Numbered from the stretch's first letter, positions 52,958 through 62,333 are shown. The stretch: DNA of 64,000 nt from Pedobacter sp. MC2016-05 (GCF_026239735.1 NZ_JAPIVT010000005.1:62001-126000); one strand, 5' to 3'. The notes: generated by a model not told the origin, from the sequence alone. Made by a program: numbers and translations.

Positions 52958-54103
52958 TTAAACATTTTTTAACTTTTCTGCAGCCGAAGCAAGCGTAGCA
53001 TTTTTTTTTGCAAAACAAAATCTAATAATCTTGTGATCGGTTGATTTTTGATAGAACGCTGAAACAGGGATGGTGGCAACGCCAAACTCCTTAATTAGCC
53101 TCATGCTGAAATCTACGTCCTTCTCATCACTGATATTACTATAACTTACACATTGAAAATAGGAACCGTTGCAAGGAAGTAACTGCAATCGGCTAGAAGC
53201 CAGTAGCTTTCTAAAGTAATCTCTCTTTTCCTGAAAAAATTTGCCAATACCTAAATAATGTTGGGGTTTTTGAAGGTAGTTAGCGATAGCTTGTTGCATA
53301 GGGCTATTAACGCTGAAAACATTAAATTGGTGTACTTTCCTGAATTCTTTTGTAAGTACCTCGGGCGCTAAGCAGTAACCTAATTTCCAGCCGGTAGCAT
53401 GTAAAAGTTTACCGAAAGACGCGATAACGAAGCTCCGCTCACGCAATTCCGGAAAAAGCATTACGCTTTGATGTTTCTGCCCATCATAAATTAAATGTTC
53501 ATAAACCTCGTCGCTCAAAATCAGAATATCCGTTCCGTTAATTAATTTGATCAACGATTTCATATCATCCGCTGATAAAATGCTGCCAGTTGGATTATGA
53601 GGCGAATTTAAAATAATCATTCTGGTACTCGAAGTGAACAGCTTCTTCACCATTTCCCAATCAATAGTATAATTAGGTGGATCCAGTTCGTAAGTTTTTA
53701 CTAATCCTCCCAAGAGTTTAATAGTAGGAGCATAGCTGTCATAAGCGGGCTCAAAAATAATTACCTCATCACCAGTATTGATTATTGCTGCAAGCGCAGT
53801 AAATATAGCTTGCGTACCGCCAGCGGTAACGGTTATTTCTGTATCAGGGTTATATTTAATATTGTATAGGGTCTCGACTTTTTCAGCAATAGTTTCTTTA
53901 AGTAAATTATTGCCAGGCATTGGGGCATATTGGTTGAAACCATCTTGCATAGCTTTGTTAACCAAGTCTGTCAGTACTGGGTCGCAAGTATAATCAGGAA
54001 AACCTTGTGATAAATTAATGGCATTATGTTCCGCTGCAAGTTTAGACATTACCGAGAAAATGGTAGTGCTTACACCAGGAAGTTTCGATTGTATATTCAA
54101 CAT
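52958..54103 (-). CDS. Class I/II aminotransferase, methionine/glutamine type
   Basis: A 381-residue PLP enzyme. Conserved elements: NLSQGFPDYTCDP, TVTAGGTQAIFTALAAI, NSPHNPTG, LSDEVYEHL and the Schiff-base Lys in SFGKLLHATGWKLGY. The region around it is of the YbdL/KAT-like family that transaminates methionine or glutamine with keto acids. Paired with the omega-amidase gene 22 nt downstream on the same strand. Regenerates methionine from 2-oxo-4-methylthiobutanoate. Start ATG 54103; a 326-nt gap separates it from divergent serC. Confidence 0.88.
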   Translation of the reverse strand: MLNIQSKLPGVSTTIFSVMSKLAAEHNAINLSQGFPDYTCDPVLTDLVNKAMQDGFNQYAPMPGNNLLKETIAEKVETLYNIKYNPDTEITVTAGGTQAIFTALAAIINTGDEVIIFEPAYDSYAPTIKLLGGLVKTYELDPPNYTIDWEMVKKLFTSSTRMIILNSPHNPTGSILSADDMKSLIKLINGTDILILSDEVYEHLIYDGQKHQSVMLFPELRERSFVIASFGKLLHATGWKLGYCLAPEVLTKEFRKVHQFNVFSVNSPMQQAIANYLQKPQHYLGIGKFFQEKRDYFRKLLASSRLQLLPCNGSYFQCVSYSNISDEKDVDFSMRLIKEFGVATIPVSAFYQKSTDHKIIRFCFAKKNATLASAAEKLKNV

Positions 54104-54429
54104 GTTATAAGCGAAAATAGTAAAAAAAACATTAACTGTGTTAAATGGTATAGGGTAGGTAAAACTTAAAACCTTTGATTGGTGTCATCAAACGTTTCCG
54201 ATAATAACAATCCTTTAAACAACAGGAGGATGTTTTATCGCAATGTCTAAGAAAATTCTATTCGTTTTAGATTAAGGGTAAACATCGTCTTTGCAAATTG
54301 CCAAAACAGCAATAAATCAGCTTATTTGGCTCAATTTTTTAACAAAATGTGATTTTTTTGGATAAGATTTTTTAGGCATAACTGCTTTAAAAATTTTACA
54401 TTTACCGCCATAATCATTTATATAATAAG
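54104..54429. other. Divergent intergenic region before serC
   Basis: About 326 AT-rich bases between the divergent aminotransferase and serC. I see a GGAGG run followed by a ten-codon open frame (near 54223-54274) but nothing convincing; no TAnnTTTG match or repeat. Confidence 0.5.
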
Positions 54430-55503
54430 ATGAAGCATAATTTCGGCGCAGGCCCTTGTATTTTACCTCAAGAAGTGTTTAAACAAGCTGCACAGGCAGT
54501 TTTAGATTTTAACGATGGATTATCAATTTTAGAAATTTCGCACAGAACAACTGAATTTGAGGCAGTTGTTGCTGAAGCTGATAAGTTGGTTAAAGAGTTA
54601 TTAAATGTGCCATCGGGTTATTCCGTTTTATTTTTGCAAGGCGGTGCAAGTTTGCAATTTGCAATGGTACCCATGAATTTATTGGGCGATGGACAAACAG
54701 CAAGTTATTTAGATTCGGGTGTTTGGGCTACCAAGGCGCTAAAAGAAGCTAAATTTGTTGGTAATGTGAATGTTGTTGCATCATCCAAAGATTCGAATTA
54801 TACTTTTATTCCAAAAGATTTCGAAATCCCTGCTGATAGTGCTTACTTTCACTATACTTCTAATAATACCATTTACGGAACTGAGCTATTTAATGTTCCT
54901 GAAACGAGTGTTCCAATCGTTTGTGATATGTCATCGGATATTATGAGCCGCGTAATTGATGTATCGAAGTTCGATTTAATTTATGCGGGTGCACAAAAAA
55001 ATGTCGGTCCTGCAGGTTTAACCATTGTGATTGTTAAAGATGAGATTTTAGGCAAAATCGATCGTAAAATTCCGTCGATGTTAAACTATCAATCGCATAT
55101 TGATAATGGTTCGATGTACAATACGCCTCCAGTTTTTTCAGTGTACGTTTCATTATTAAACCTTCGTTGGTTAAAATCGAAGGGTGGCGTTGCAGAGATC
55201 GAAAAAGAGAACAAGCAAAAAGCCGAAGCACTCTACAGAGAAATTGACAGAAACCCATTGTTTAAAGGTACCTGTGCTGTAGAAGATCGTTCTAAAATGA
55301 ATATTTGTTTCGTAATGGAAAACCCTGAACTGGAAAAACCATTCCTAAAGTTTGCAGAAGAACAAGGGATTATTGGTATTAAAGGACACAGAAGTGTTGG
55401 TGGTTTCCGAGCATCGATGTATAACGCACTTCCTATTACCAGCGTTCACGCTTTAATTGATGCAATGCAATCATTTGAAGAAAAACAAGCAAAATCAAAT
55501 TAA
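54430..55503 (+). CDS. serC: Phosphoserine aminotransferase
   Basis: A 357-residue PLP enzyme making 3-phosphoserine from 3-phosphohydroxypyruvate. The N-terminus [18 protein letters not shown] and [13 protein letters not shown] are diagnostic, as are [26 protein letters not shown] and the Schiff-base lysine in [12 protein letters not shown]. The C-terminal [22 protein letters not shown] is also conserved. Followed 93 nt later by serA in the same direction, forming a serine-biosynthesis pair, as in many Bacteroidota. Confidence 0.96.
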   Translation: MKHNFGAGPCILPQEVFKQAAQAVLDFNDGLSILEISHRTTEFEAVVAEADKLVKELLNVPSGYSVLFLQGGASLQFAMVPMNLLGDGQTASYLDSGVWATKALKEAKFVGNVNVVASSKDSNYTFIPKDFEIPADSAYFHYTSNNTIYGTELFNVPETSVPIVCDMSSDIMSRVIDVSKFDLIYAGAQKNVGPAGLTIVIVKDEILGKIDRKIPSMLNYQSHIDNGSMYNTPPVFSVYVSLLNLRWLKSKGGVAEIEKENKQKAEALYREIDRNPLFKGTCAVEDRSKMNICFVMENPELEKPFLKFAEEQGIIGIKGHRSVGGFRASMYNALPITSVHALIDAMQSFEEKQAKSN

Positions 55504-55555
55504 GATTTAAATTATACCGCAGATAAGCTAGGGTAAGTACATTTCTGTTATTAAG

Positions 55556-55584
55556 ATCTGTGTAATCTAAAAATCTGTGTAATC
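55556..55584 (+). repeat. Short direct repeat ATCTGTGTAATC between serC and serA
   Basis: ATCTGTGTAATC occurs at 55556-55567 and 55573-55584 (17-nt period). It is similar in form to a CTGTGTAATC-type intergenic repeat that I recall from many Bacteroidota genomes. A 'ccgcagata' at 55517 may be its opposite arm. Confidence 0.4.
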
Positions 55585-55596
55585 ATAGAAGTAACA

Positions 55597-56547
55597 ATGA
55601 TTAAAATATTAGCAAACGATGGGATAGACCCAATCGGAAAAGAACTACTGGAGAAAGCAGGTTTTCAGGTTGATACCGAAACCATTCCTCAAGATCAATT
55701 GGCTGAAGCTTTAAAAAACTATGATGCCATTACGGTTCGTAGTGCAACGAAAGTTAGAAAAGAGTTAATTGATGCTGTTCCAAATATCAAATTGATTGGT
55801 AGAGGTGGCGTTGGTATGGATAATATTGATGTTGACTATGCCCGTAGTCAAGGTGTCGCGGTGGTAAATACGCCAGCCGCATCTTCATTATCAGTTGCCG
55901 AACTGGTTTTTTCTCACTTATTCACAGGCATAAGATTTTTACAGGATGCCAACCGTAAAATGCCTGTTGAAGGATCTACTCAGTTTAACAACCTTAAAAA
56001 AGCATATGCTAAAGGAACTGAGTTAAGCGGAAAAACAATCGGAATTATAGGTTTTGGCCGCATTGGTCGTGCTACGGCAAAAGTGGCTTTAGGTTTAGGG
56101 ATGAATGTTTTAGCTTACGATTTGTTTCCATCAGAATCTGAAATTACTTTGGAGTTTCAGGGCGGAAAATCGGTAAGTATTCCAATAAAAACAGTTTCAC
56201 TAGATGAAGTAATTGCTGGTAGTGATTTCTTAAGCTTGCACACCCCATTTGCTGACAAACCAATTTTAGGTACAGAAGAGTTCGCTAAGATGAAAAATGG
56301 TGTTGGAATCGTAAACTGCTCTCGTGGCGGAACTATCGATGAGCCAGCTTTAATCGAAGCCTTAAATTCAGGTAAAGTTTCTTTCGCTGGTTTAGATGTT
56401 TTTAATAACGAACCGACACCTTTAGCAGAAATTTTAACTCATCCAAAAATCTCATTAACACCGCATATCGGTGCATCAACTAACGAAGCTCAAGAACGTA
56501 TTGGTACGGAATTGGCGACTTTGATTATTGAGCATTTTAAGAAGTAA
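55597..56547 (+). CDS. serA: D-3-phosphoglycerate dehydrogenase, short form
   Basis: A 316-residue 2-hydroxyacid dehydrogenase that oxidises 3-phosphoglycerate, the first step of serine synthesis. The NAD-binding GxGxxG is GFGRIGRATAK, with the catalytic Arg-Glu-His set in NCSRGGTIDEPALIEAL, NNEPTP and LTPHIGAS. It lacks the C-terminal ACT domain used for serine feedback, so it is the short type. Downstream of serC, and followed by a 36-nt perfect palindrome. Confidence 0.93.
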   Translation: MIKILANDGIDPIGKELLEKAGFQVDTETIPQDQLAEALKNYDAITVRSATKVRKELIDAVPNIKLIGRGGVGMDNIDVDYARSQGVAVVNTPAASSLSVAELVFSHLFTGIRFLQDANRKMPVEGSTQFNNLKKAYAKGTELSGKTIGIIGFGRIGRATAKVALGLGMNVLAYDLFPSESEITLEFQGGKSVSIPIKTVSLDEVIAGSDFLSLHTPFADKPILGTEEFAKMKNGVGIVNCSRGGTIDEPALIEALNSGKVSFAGLDVFNNEPTPLAEILTHPKISLTPHIGASTNEAQERIGTELATLIIEHFKK

Positions 56548-56555
56548 TACAGTTT

Positions 56556-56591
56556 GCAGAGTTACTAACTTTTAAAAGTTAGTAACTCTGC
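56556..56591. terminator. 36-nt perfect palindrome after serA
   Basis: The halves centred at 56573/56574 are fully complementary (GCAGAGTTACTAACTTTT with its reverse complement), 18 bp per arm with no spacer. A good hairpin in RNA, but the TCTATTTCTC after it is only a poor U-tract, so it may instead be a mobile intergenic repeat. Confidence 0.6.
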
Positions 56592-56726
56592 TCTATTTCT
56601 CAATCCAAAGCTTTGGTTAACACCCAATAGCGGTAACTCAGTATCGCTTTTTGAAAAGTGGTCAACTTATTCGGATCCTTTTTTATTAAACTTGGCAAGA
56701 TTGCATTATTTATCTTTACCAAAACT

Positions 56727-57254
56727 TTAAATACTGCCTTTCTCATACTTTTTATATCGCTGTAGTTTCTTATTGAAGAAGTAAAATCCGCCAGCCATTA
56801 TCAGAATTAAGAATATGATAAAATAGGTTGATAAGCCTCCACCATTTTTTTTGGACAGATCGCTGTTTAGTTTTTCGTTTTGATCTTGAAGTTTCTTAAT
56901 GGTTAACATATAGTTTTCAATTCTTTCTTGCGAATTGTCGGCTACAGCAACCTTCTTTTGATTCTCCAGATCCTTGTAATCCATTAAAACCTTCAGCTCT
57001 TTGAAAATATTATTATCCGTTAGTACAACCTGGCGTAGAATTTCATTCGAGTTTTTTATATCCTTTTTAGTTTGCCAGCCGAAGATTCCTGTGCGTTGAT
57101 TTAAGCTTTCATCATATTGACCAAATTTTGCACTTCTTTCTGCAAGTAGTGAATTAACCTTAACGCGTTGAGCTGCATAAGATGCTGTATCTTGTTGAGC
57201 AAAAGTTTGAAAACTTATGAATAGGATGGAGAGTAAATAAAAATATTTCTTCAT
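56727..57254 (-). CDS. Hypothetical exported coiled-coil membrane protein
   Basis: A 175-residue protein: signal peptide (1-19, ending FAQQ), a long helical coiled coil (about 55-125; KKLQDQNEKLNSDLSKKNG), then a glycine-rich link and one transmembrane helix (about 141-160, YFIIFLILIMAGGFYFF) with a basic tail. The architecture fits an inner-membrane anchored periplasmic coil. I know no function. Monocistronic. Confidence 0.65.
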   Translation of the reverse strand: MKKYFYLLSILFISFQTFAQQDTASYAAQRVKVNSLLAERSAKFGQYDESLNQRTGIFGWQTKKDIKNSNEILRQVVLTDNNIFKELKVLMDYKDLENQKKVAVADNSQERIENYMLTIKKLQDQNEKLNSDLSKKNGGGLSTYFIIFLILIMAGGFYFFNKKLQRYKKYEKGSI

Positions 57255-57477
57255 GTGGTAATAAACGTGAAAAGAGTAGAAGTTGTTTGAACGCTTTGTT
57301 TATTGGTTCATTTGTCATTAGTTCATTGGTTGCAAAGTTTCGTAATTGAAAGTAGTAATGCAATCTTGCAACGATAGGCTACAGCAGTTTATGTTGCTTC
57401 TTGCCTCGCAAGGATGATCGAGATTGTTTGGCTTGAGAAGTGAATCTTTTGGCTTTGTTCTTTAATCTTTCATCTCT

Positions 57478-58257
57478 TTAGGGATGGAATTCAACCCTAA
57501 CGATATCGCCTAGGTGCAAACCGAGCAAACCGCTGGCTTTGCCTTTATTTATTGCAATTTCTAAGTGGTTGCTAATTCCAAATAAGCATAGCTTTTCTCC
57601 TTCCTGAACTTCGTTGTAATGCCAGCTTAACTGGGTGATGGTTTCGCTCTTTCTAAAATACAATGTAAAATCGCGATTCTTCTGAATTCTGGTAAAAAGG
57701 TCTTTGGTGATGTTAGTAATTACGTTACAAAAAGTATCGATGTAAACTACACTCCCACGAATGATATCACGCTCAATAACAGGATGTAAAAGCATCTTTT
57801 GCTCAATTTCTGCTACAGGTAAACCGATGTCCTTCAGTTTCCCGCCTTTTGCCAAATGGGTTGCAGCTTTCACAAAGATATCAACCAATGGGAAGTGAAG
57901 ATATTTCAAATCCTGCATAATATTTAATTCTACAACATCTTCCGGAACATCATCAAAAAGCAATGAAAAAATACCATTATCAGCGCCAACGAAATAATGA
58001 TCACGGTGTTTAACGGCAATATACTTGGTGTTTTCACTGTACACTGAATCTATTCCAATCAAGTGTACCGTATTCTTCGGGAAATATGGATAAGCATTCT
58101 TTAAAACGAATGCAGCATAAGAAATATTAAAAGATGGAACTTCATGGGTAATATCAACTAAGTTAACGTTAGGCATAAGACTTAACAGACTACCTTTAAG
58201 GGCGCTCTGGTAAAAATCTTTTGAACCTAAATCTGTTGTTAAAGTAATTATACCCAT
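57478..58257 (-). CDS. SAM hydroxide adenosyltransferase/hydrolase (DUF62)
   Basis: A 259-residue member of the SAM-hydroxide adenosyltransferase family (chlorinase/fluorinase superfamily), which hydrolyses SAM to adenosine and methionine. The N-terminal TLTTDLGSKDFYQSALKG carries the Asp of the Asp-Arg-His set, DITHEVPSFNISYAAFVL follows, HLIGIDSVYSE and DNGIFSLLFDD lie in the middle, and VVYIDTFCNVITNI is in the C-terminal domain. No chlorination-type loop is identified. ATG 58257 chosen because earlier residues match no family. Divergent from phoH. Confidence 0.9.
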   Translation of the reverse strand: MGIITLTTDLGSKDFYQSALKGSLLSLMPNVNLVDITHEVPSFNISYAAFVLKNAYPYFPKNTVHLIGIDSVYSENTKYIAVKHRDHYFVGADNGIFSLLFDDVPEDVVELNIMQDLKYLHFPLVDIFVKAATHLAKGGKLKDIGLPVAEIEQKMLLHPVIERDIIRGSVVYIDTFCNVITNITKDLFTRIQKNRDFTLYFRKSETITQLSWHYNEVQEGEKLCLFGISNHLEIAINKGKASGLLGLHLGDIVRVEFHP

Positions 58258-58360
58258 TAAAAATTCGTTATTATTGCTTATTCTTGTGTAGAGGCGTAAG
58301 CGTCTGCAAATATTCAAATTTTAATTAATATACCCCGATAACTTTTTAAAATACTACAGT

Positions 58361-59320
58361 TTGAACGAATTAAAATTAACTCTGGATACCGTAAATCCTG
58401 CTCACTTTTGGGGGGCAAATAACGAGAATTACGAAATGATTAAAGGTGCTTTCGCGAAATTAAAACTGGTAGCGAGAGGGAGCGATGTTAAGGTTCTCGG
58501 TGATGAACAGGAACTTAAGGCATTCGAAGAGAAGTTTAACCAGCTGGTGGCTCACCTTGAAAAATATAGCTCATTAACCAATAATGATGTTGAGTCTATT
58601 CTAGGCGCAAAGGCTGCCGGCGTTGCAAAAAAAGATGTAGAGCAACCAACTGGTGGCGGTGGAGAAGTAATAGTTTTCGGCACTAACGGCTTGTTGGTGA
58701 AAGCAAGAACAGCCAATCAGCGTAGAATGGTAAGCAGTATTGCTAAAAACGATATTCTTTTTGCAATCGGTCCGGCGGGAACTGGTAAAACCTACACTGC
58801 GGTTGCGCTAGCTGTAAGAGCGCTAAAAAACAAAGAAATTAAGCGGATCATTTTAACTCGACCGGCGGTTGAGGCAGGAGAGAATCTCGGTTTCTTACCT
58901 GGAGATTTAAAAGAGAAAATCGATCCTTATTTACGTCCACTTTACGATGCCTTGGATGATATGATTCCGGCAGAAAAGCTAAAGTTTTATATTGAAAATA
59001 GAACCATCGAGATTGCGCCATTAGCTTTTATGCGTGGTCGTACATTAGATAATTGCTTTGTGATTCTGGATGAAGCGCAAAATGCGACAGACATGCAGTT
59101 GAAGATGTTTTTAACGCGTATGGGGCCGACGGCTAAATTTATTGTTACAGGTGATGTTACACAAGTCGATTTGCCAAAAAAACAAATGTCTGGCTTGTTT
59201 AATGGATTAAGGATTCTTGAAGATATTAAAGGCATCGACATCATTTACCTAAGCGGTGAGGATGTTGTCCGTCATAAATTGGTTAAAGATATATTGAAAG
59301 CTTACGGCGATATTCAGTAA
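58361..59320 (+). CDS. phoH: PhoH family P-loop ATPase
   Basis: A 319-residue PhoH-type ATPase. The Walker A motif is IGPAGTGKTYTA (about residues 142-153) and Walker B is FVILDEAQNA. TRMGPTAKFIVTGDVTQVDLP is the third conserved block. The N-terminal region about 1-90 is the KH/PhoH-like part. The start is TTG 58361, since the family-typical NELKLTLDTVNPAHFWGANNENYE begins there and no ATG is near. Likely RNA-associated; distant from any Pho operon here. Confidence 0.9.
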   Translation: MNELKLTLDTVNPAHFWGANNENYEMIKGAFAKLKLVARGSDVKVLGDEQELKAFEEKFNQLVAHLEKYSSLTNNDVESILGAKAAGVAKKDVEQPTGGGGEVIVFGTNGLLVKARTANQRRMVSSIAKNDILFAIGPAGTGKTYTAVALAVRALKNKEIKRIILTRPAVEAGENLGFLPGDLKEKIDPYLRPLYDALDDMIPAEKLKFYIENRTIEIAPLAFMRGRTLDNCFVILDEAQNATDMQLKMFLTRMGPTAKFIVTGDVTQVDLPKKQMSGLFNGLRILEDIKGIDIIYLSGEDVVRHKLVKDILKAYGDIQ

Positions 59321-59338
59321 GATAGCGGTTGCGAAGGT

Positions 59339-59413
59339 GGTTGTCCCTTTGGATTTGTTTCAGGGAGTTGATAGCATGAAAGGTGCTGAAATAAATTCAG
59401 CATGACGATGAGG
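59339..59413. repeat. Intergenic 'gctgaa...ttcagcatgacg' hairpin repeat
   Basis: TGCTGAA (59384-59390) and TTCAGCA (59396-59402) form a hairpin followed by TGACGATGAGG. The surrounding text recalls a dispersed intergenic element that I remember from many Bacteroidota genomes, but I cannot search for copies. Also contains a TTTCAGGGAGTTGATAGCATG segment. Confidence 0.45.
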
Positions 59414-59467
59414 AAAAGCTAGATATTATTTATTGTTCTTCAATAAAACTTCAGTTAGATTAATTTT

Positions 59468-59746
59468 ATGGAAACTATTAGCCTTCAAAATGATTTAAAA
59501 TTTTCGCTTGAGAAATTGCCTCACACCATAAGACTAATCATTTCAAAAGATGACGAAGAATGGGTATGTCGAAAGGAAAAGCTTAAAAAGCTATTTGAAT
59601 TTACAGAAACTCAGGATGAGTATCTTTTCAAAGGAAGACTGCAACTATTCAAATCAGAAGATAAAGTTAATATTAAAGTTAAAAACGAATTTGTCGCAAC
59701 GGTTTTAAAAGACGACTTTATCAGAATATTAAACAGATTGAAATAA
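59468..59746 (+). CDS. Small hypothetical protein
   Basis: A 92-residue soluble protein that I do not recognise, with alternating basic and acidic segments (KFSLEKLPHTIRLIISKDDEEW) and a C-terminal beta hairpin (KVKNEFVATVLKDDF). No signal peptide, cysteine cluster or membrane segment. Its stop is followed by a strong hairpin terminator, which supports that it is a real gene. Confidence 0.6.
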   Translation: METISLQNDLKFSLEKLPHTIRLIISKDDEEWVCRKEKLKKLFEFTETQDEYLFKGRLQLFKSEDKVNIKVKNEFVATVLKDDFIRILNRLK

Positions 59747-59750
59747 TTTT

Positions 59751-59783
59751 AACCTGATAGCCAACCGAGCTATCAGGTTTTTT
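59751..59783 (+). terminator. Intrinsic terminator
   Basis: AACCTGATAG (59751-59760) pairs exactly with CTATCAGGTT (59770-59779), a 10-bp stem, 9-nt loop, followed by TTTT. Strong terminator for the small gene at 59468. Confidence 0.9.
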
Positions 59784-59805
59784 AGTGACTATATTTTTAA
59801 CTCTT

Positions 59806-59841
59806 GACTCCAGACTTTCCGACTTCGGACTCCAGACTTTC
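59806..59841. repeat. Direct repeat GACTCCAGACTTTC
   Basis: GACTCCAGACTTTC occurs at 59806-59819 and 59828-59841 with an 8-nt spacer CGACTTCG. The set GACTCCAGACTT/CGACTTCGGAC resembles an intergenic element I remember from other Pedobacter-like genomes. It precedes purC. Confidence 0.6.
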
Positions 59842-59869
59842 AAGACTTTTTTACTATTTTTATCGCCTC

Positions 59870-60814
59870 ATGAAAGCACAAAAAGAAACAAACTTCAAAT
59901 TTCCAAATCAGAGCAATTTTTATAAGGGTAAAGTACGCGATGTGTACACCATAGCTGATAAATTAATGGTGATGGTCGTTTCAGACCGGATCTCTGCATT
60001 TGATGTAGTTTTACCCGAAGCCATTCCATTCAAAGGCCAGGTTCTAAACCAAATTGCAGCCAAATTCTTATCTGCAACACAGGATATCGTTCCAAACTGG
60101 GTTTTAGCTGTTCCAGATCCAATGGTAACAATCGGTCGTATTTGCGAACCCTTCAAAGTAGAAATGGTAATAAGAGGGTATCTGGCTGGCCATGCGTGGC
60201 GTGAATACAGTGCAGGAAAACGTTCTGTTTGTGGCGTTTCTTTGCCCGACGGCCTAAAGGAAAATGATAAACTACCTCAGCCAATTATCACCCCAACAAC
60301 CAAAGCATCTGTTGGTCACGATGAAGATATTTCAAGAGAAGATATCCTTGCAAAGGGAATTGTATCATTGGCTGACTATGAAAAGTTGGAAGAATATACT
60401 TACGCTCTATATCAGCGTGGAACAGAAATCGCTGCGAAAAGCGGATTAATTTTAGTTGATACTAAATATGAATTCGGTAAAGCTGATGGCGTAATCTACT
60501 TAATTGATGAAATTCATACTCCAGATTCGTCACGTTATTTCTATGCCGATGGTTACGAAGATCGTCAAAAAGCCGACGAACCTCAAAAACAACTTTCAAA
60601 AGAGTTTGTGCGGAAATGGTTGATCGAAAATGGCTTTCAAGGTAAAGATGGTCAGGTTATTCCAGAAATGACTCCCGAGATAGTTAATTCAATCTCAGAA
60701 CGATACATAGAACTTTATGAGCATATTGTTGGAGAAAAGTTTGTGAAAGCTGATGCTGATTCTATTTCAAGTCGTATAGAAAGCAATGTTACAAAGGCTT
60801 TGGAAACGCTTTAA
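59870..60814 (+). CDS. purC: SAICAR synthetase
   Basis: A 314-residue purine-biosynthesis enzyme joining CAIR and aspartate. Conserved parts: [90 protein letters not shown] and [32 protein letters not shown]. The start is ATG 59870; an in-frame ATG at 59804 is within the repeat region. Length fits the longer eukaryote-like PurC of Bacteroidota. Isolated in its own transcript. Confidence 0.97.
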   Translation: MKAQKETNFKFPNQSNFYKGKVRDVYTIADKLMVMVVSDRISAFDVVLPEAIPFKGQVLNQIAAKFLSATQDIVPNWVLAVPDPMVTIGRICEPFKVEMVIRGYLAGHAWREYSAGKRSVCGVSLPDGLKENDKLPQPIITPTTKASVGHDEDISREDILAKGIVSLADYEKLEEYTYALYQRGTEIAAKSGLILVDTKYEFGKADGVIYLIDEIHTPDSSRYFYADGYEDRQKADEPQKQLSKEFVRKWLIENGFQGKDGQVIPEMTPEIVNSISERYIELYEHIVGEKFVKADADSISSRIESNVTKALETL

Positions 60815-60849
60815 ATTTTTATACATTAGTAAAATAAAGATTAGAAGAG

Positions 60850-61227
60850 ATGAAATTTTCAGTTGACAAACACGATAAATACGTAACCTTAAAGTTAAAA
60901 GAACCTAAGTTTACAAATGATAATTCACCAGGTTTAAAATCTGAATTATATTTACTTAATGCCGAGGGTTTTAAGAATATCATTGTTGATTTGAGCCATG
61001 TAAAAGAATGCACTGATGCGCAGGATTTAAGTTGCTTATTAGTAGGTGACAGACTTTGCAAATCTGCTGGTGGATTATTTATCGTAACTGGTATTAATGA
61101 TGAAATTGCACCAATTATAGAATTATCAAACATATTTCAATCTGTAACGTTTGTTAATACATTAGAGGAAGCTACTGATTTCATCTTTATGGATGAATTG
61201 GAAAAAGAGTTCAGAGGCGCAAAATAA
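60850..61227 (+). CDS. STAS-domain protein (anti-anti-sigma type)
   Basis: A 125-residue STAS-fold protein: strand-helix pattern with FKNIIVDLSHVKECTDAQDLSCLLVGDRLCKSAG. At the site usually occupied by a phosphorylatable Ser in SpoIIAA homologues the sequence reads CTDAQDLS; a Ser is close by but not in the standard D-S-x-G-L order. So the phosphorylation site may be changed. No anti-sigma kinase adjacent. 35 nt after purC. Confidence 0.8.
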   Translation: MKFSVDKHDKYVTLKLKEPKFTNDNSPGLKSELYLLNAEGFKNIIVDLSHVKECTDAQDLSCLLVGDRLCKSAGGLFIVTGINDEIAPIIELSNIFQSVTFVNTLEEATDFIFMDELEKEFRGAK

Positions 61228-61249
61228 CATACTTATAAATACAACACTG

Positions 61250-61283
61250 GCCTCGTAGTTTTCAAAAACCTACGAGGCTTTTT
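61250..61283 (+). terminator. Intrinsic terminator
   Basis: GCCTCGTAG (61250-61258) pairs with CTACGAGGC (61270-61278), followed by TTTTT. Ends the purC/STAS transcript. Confidence 0.9.
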
Positions 61284-61296
61284 ATATCAATAGAAT

Positions 61297-62202
61297 ATGA
61301 AATTTGAGGTTACAATTCTTGGAAGCAGTTCGGCAACTCCTGTTTTTAATAGGAATCCATCAGCGCAGCTTTTAAATTGTAATGAAAAATTTTATTTAAT
61401 TGATTGTGGTGAAGGTACACAACAGCAGCTCACTAAGTACAATTTAAAAGCGGCAAGAATCGACCATATTTTCATTAGCCATTTGCATGGTGATCATTAT
61501 TTTGGTTTGATCGGTTTACTTTCTAGTTTGCATTTAAACGGCAGAACAAAGTCAATGCAAATTTTCGGACCGAAACCACTTTTAGAAATTTTAGAGATTC
61601 AGTTTAAGTACTCAGATACGATTTTAAGATATCCGTTAGAATTTTTTCCCATCGAAGCAGACGTATCAAAGCAAATATTTGAAAATCAGGATTTGATTGT
61701 GGAGACGATTGTACTCAATCATCGCATTCCGACAACAGGTTTTATTTTTAAGCAAAAGCCAAGACAACGTAAGCTGATTAAAGAGAAAACAGATGAAATT
61801 CCGATGGCTTATTACACTGCCTTGAAAAAAGGAGTCGATGTTGAATTGCCTGATGGACAGATTCTAAAAAGTGAAGACTATACTACGCCTGCAGATCCGC
61901 CGAGATCTTATGCTTACTGTTCTGATACGAGGTATGATGAACGCTACTTTTCAAGTATTAAAGGCTGTGATACTTTATATCATGAAGCTACCTTTATGCA
62001 TGAGCTTTTAGATAGGGCAAATGAAACTCACCATACTACTGCGTTGCAAGCAGGAGAGGTGGCTAAAATCAATGGAGTGGAGAAATTGCTGATCGGTCAT
62101 TTTTCATCGCGATATAAAACGCTTCAAATGTTATTGGAAGAGACCCAATCTGTTTTCGAAAATACTGAGCTAGCCGTTGAGGGAAGAACATTCCAGCTGT
62201 AA
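61297..62202 (+). CDS. rnz: Ribonuclease Z
   Basis: A 301-residue metallo-beta-lactamase-fold tRNA 3'-endonuclease. Metal motif SHLHGDHYFGLIGLL (H-x-H-x-D-H), N-terminal LGSSSATPVFNRNPSAQLL, SDTRYDE with bridging Asp and HEATFMHE, plus HHTTALQAGEVAK and LIGHFSSRY at the end. Length is normal. The short exosite arm is the bacterial RNase Z type. Starts 19 nt after the preceding terminator hairpin. Confidence 0.95.
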   Translation: MKFEVTILGSSSATPVFNRNPSAQLLNCNEKFYLIDCGEGTQQQLTKYNLKAARIDHIFISHLHGDHYFGLIGLLSSLHLNGRTKSMQIFGPKPLLEILEIQFKYSDTILRYPLEFFPIEADVSKQIFENQDLIVETIVLNHRIPTTGFIFKQKPRQRKLIKEKTDEIPMAYYTALKKGVDVELPDGQILKSEDYTTPADPPRSYAYCSDTRYDERYFSSIKGCDTLYHEATFMHELLDRANETHHTTALQAGEVAKINGVEKLLIGHFSSRYKTLQMLLEETQSVFENTELAVEGRTFQL

Positions 62203-62333
62203 ACCAAAAGAATTTTTTAAACCTTATTGCAGCGGTATCCTTTTAACTTTTTCTGTTAAAAGATTTAGCGGAAAGAAGGAACGAGCTTAAATAGTTGTGA
62301 GGTGCTACTTCAATTGCTTTTCCAAATATTTCA

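Noticed and set aside
54223-54274. Ten-codon open frame after a strong GGAGG in the serC leader
   Set aside because: Stops after ten codons; the GGAGG run alone does not prove translation in this phylum.
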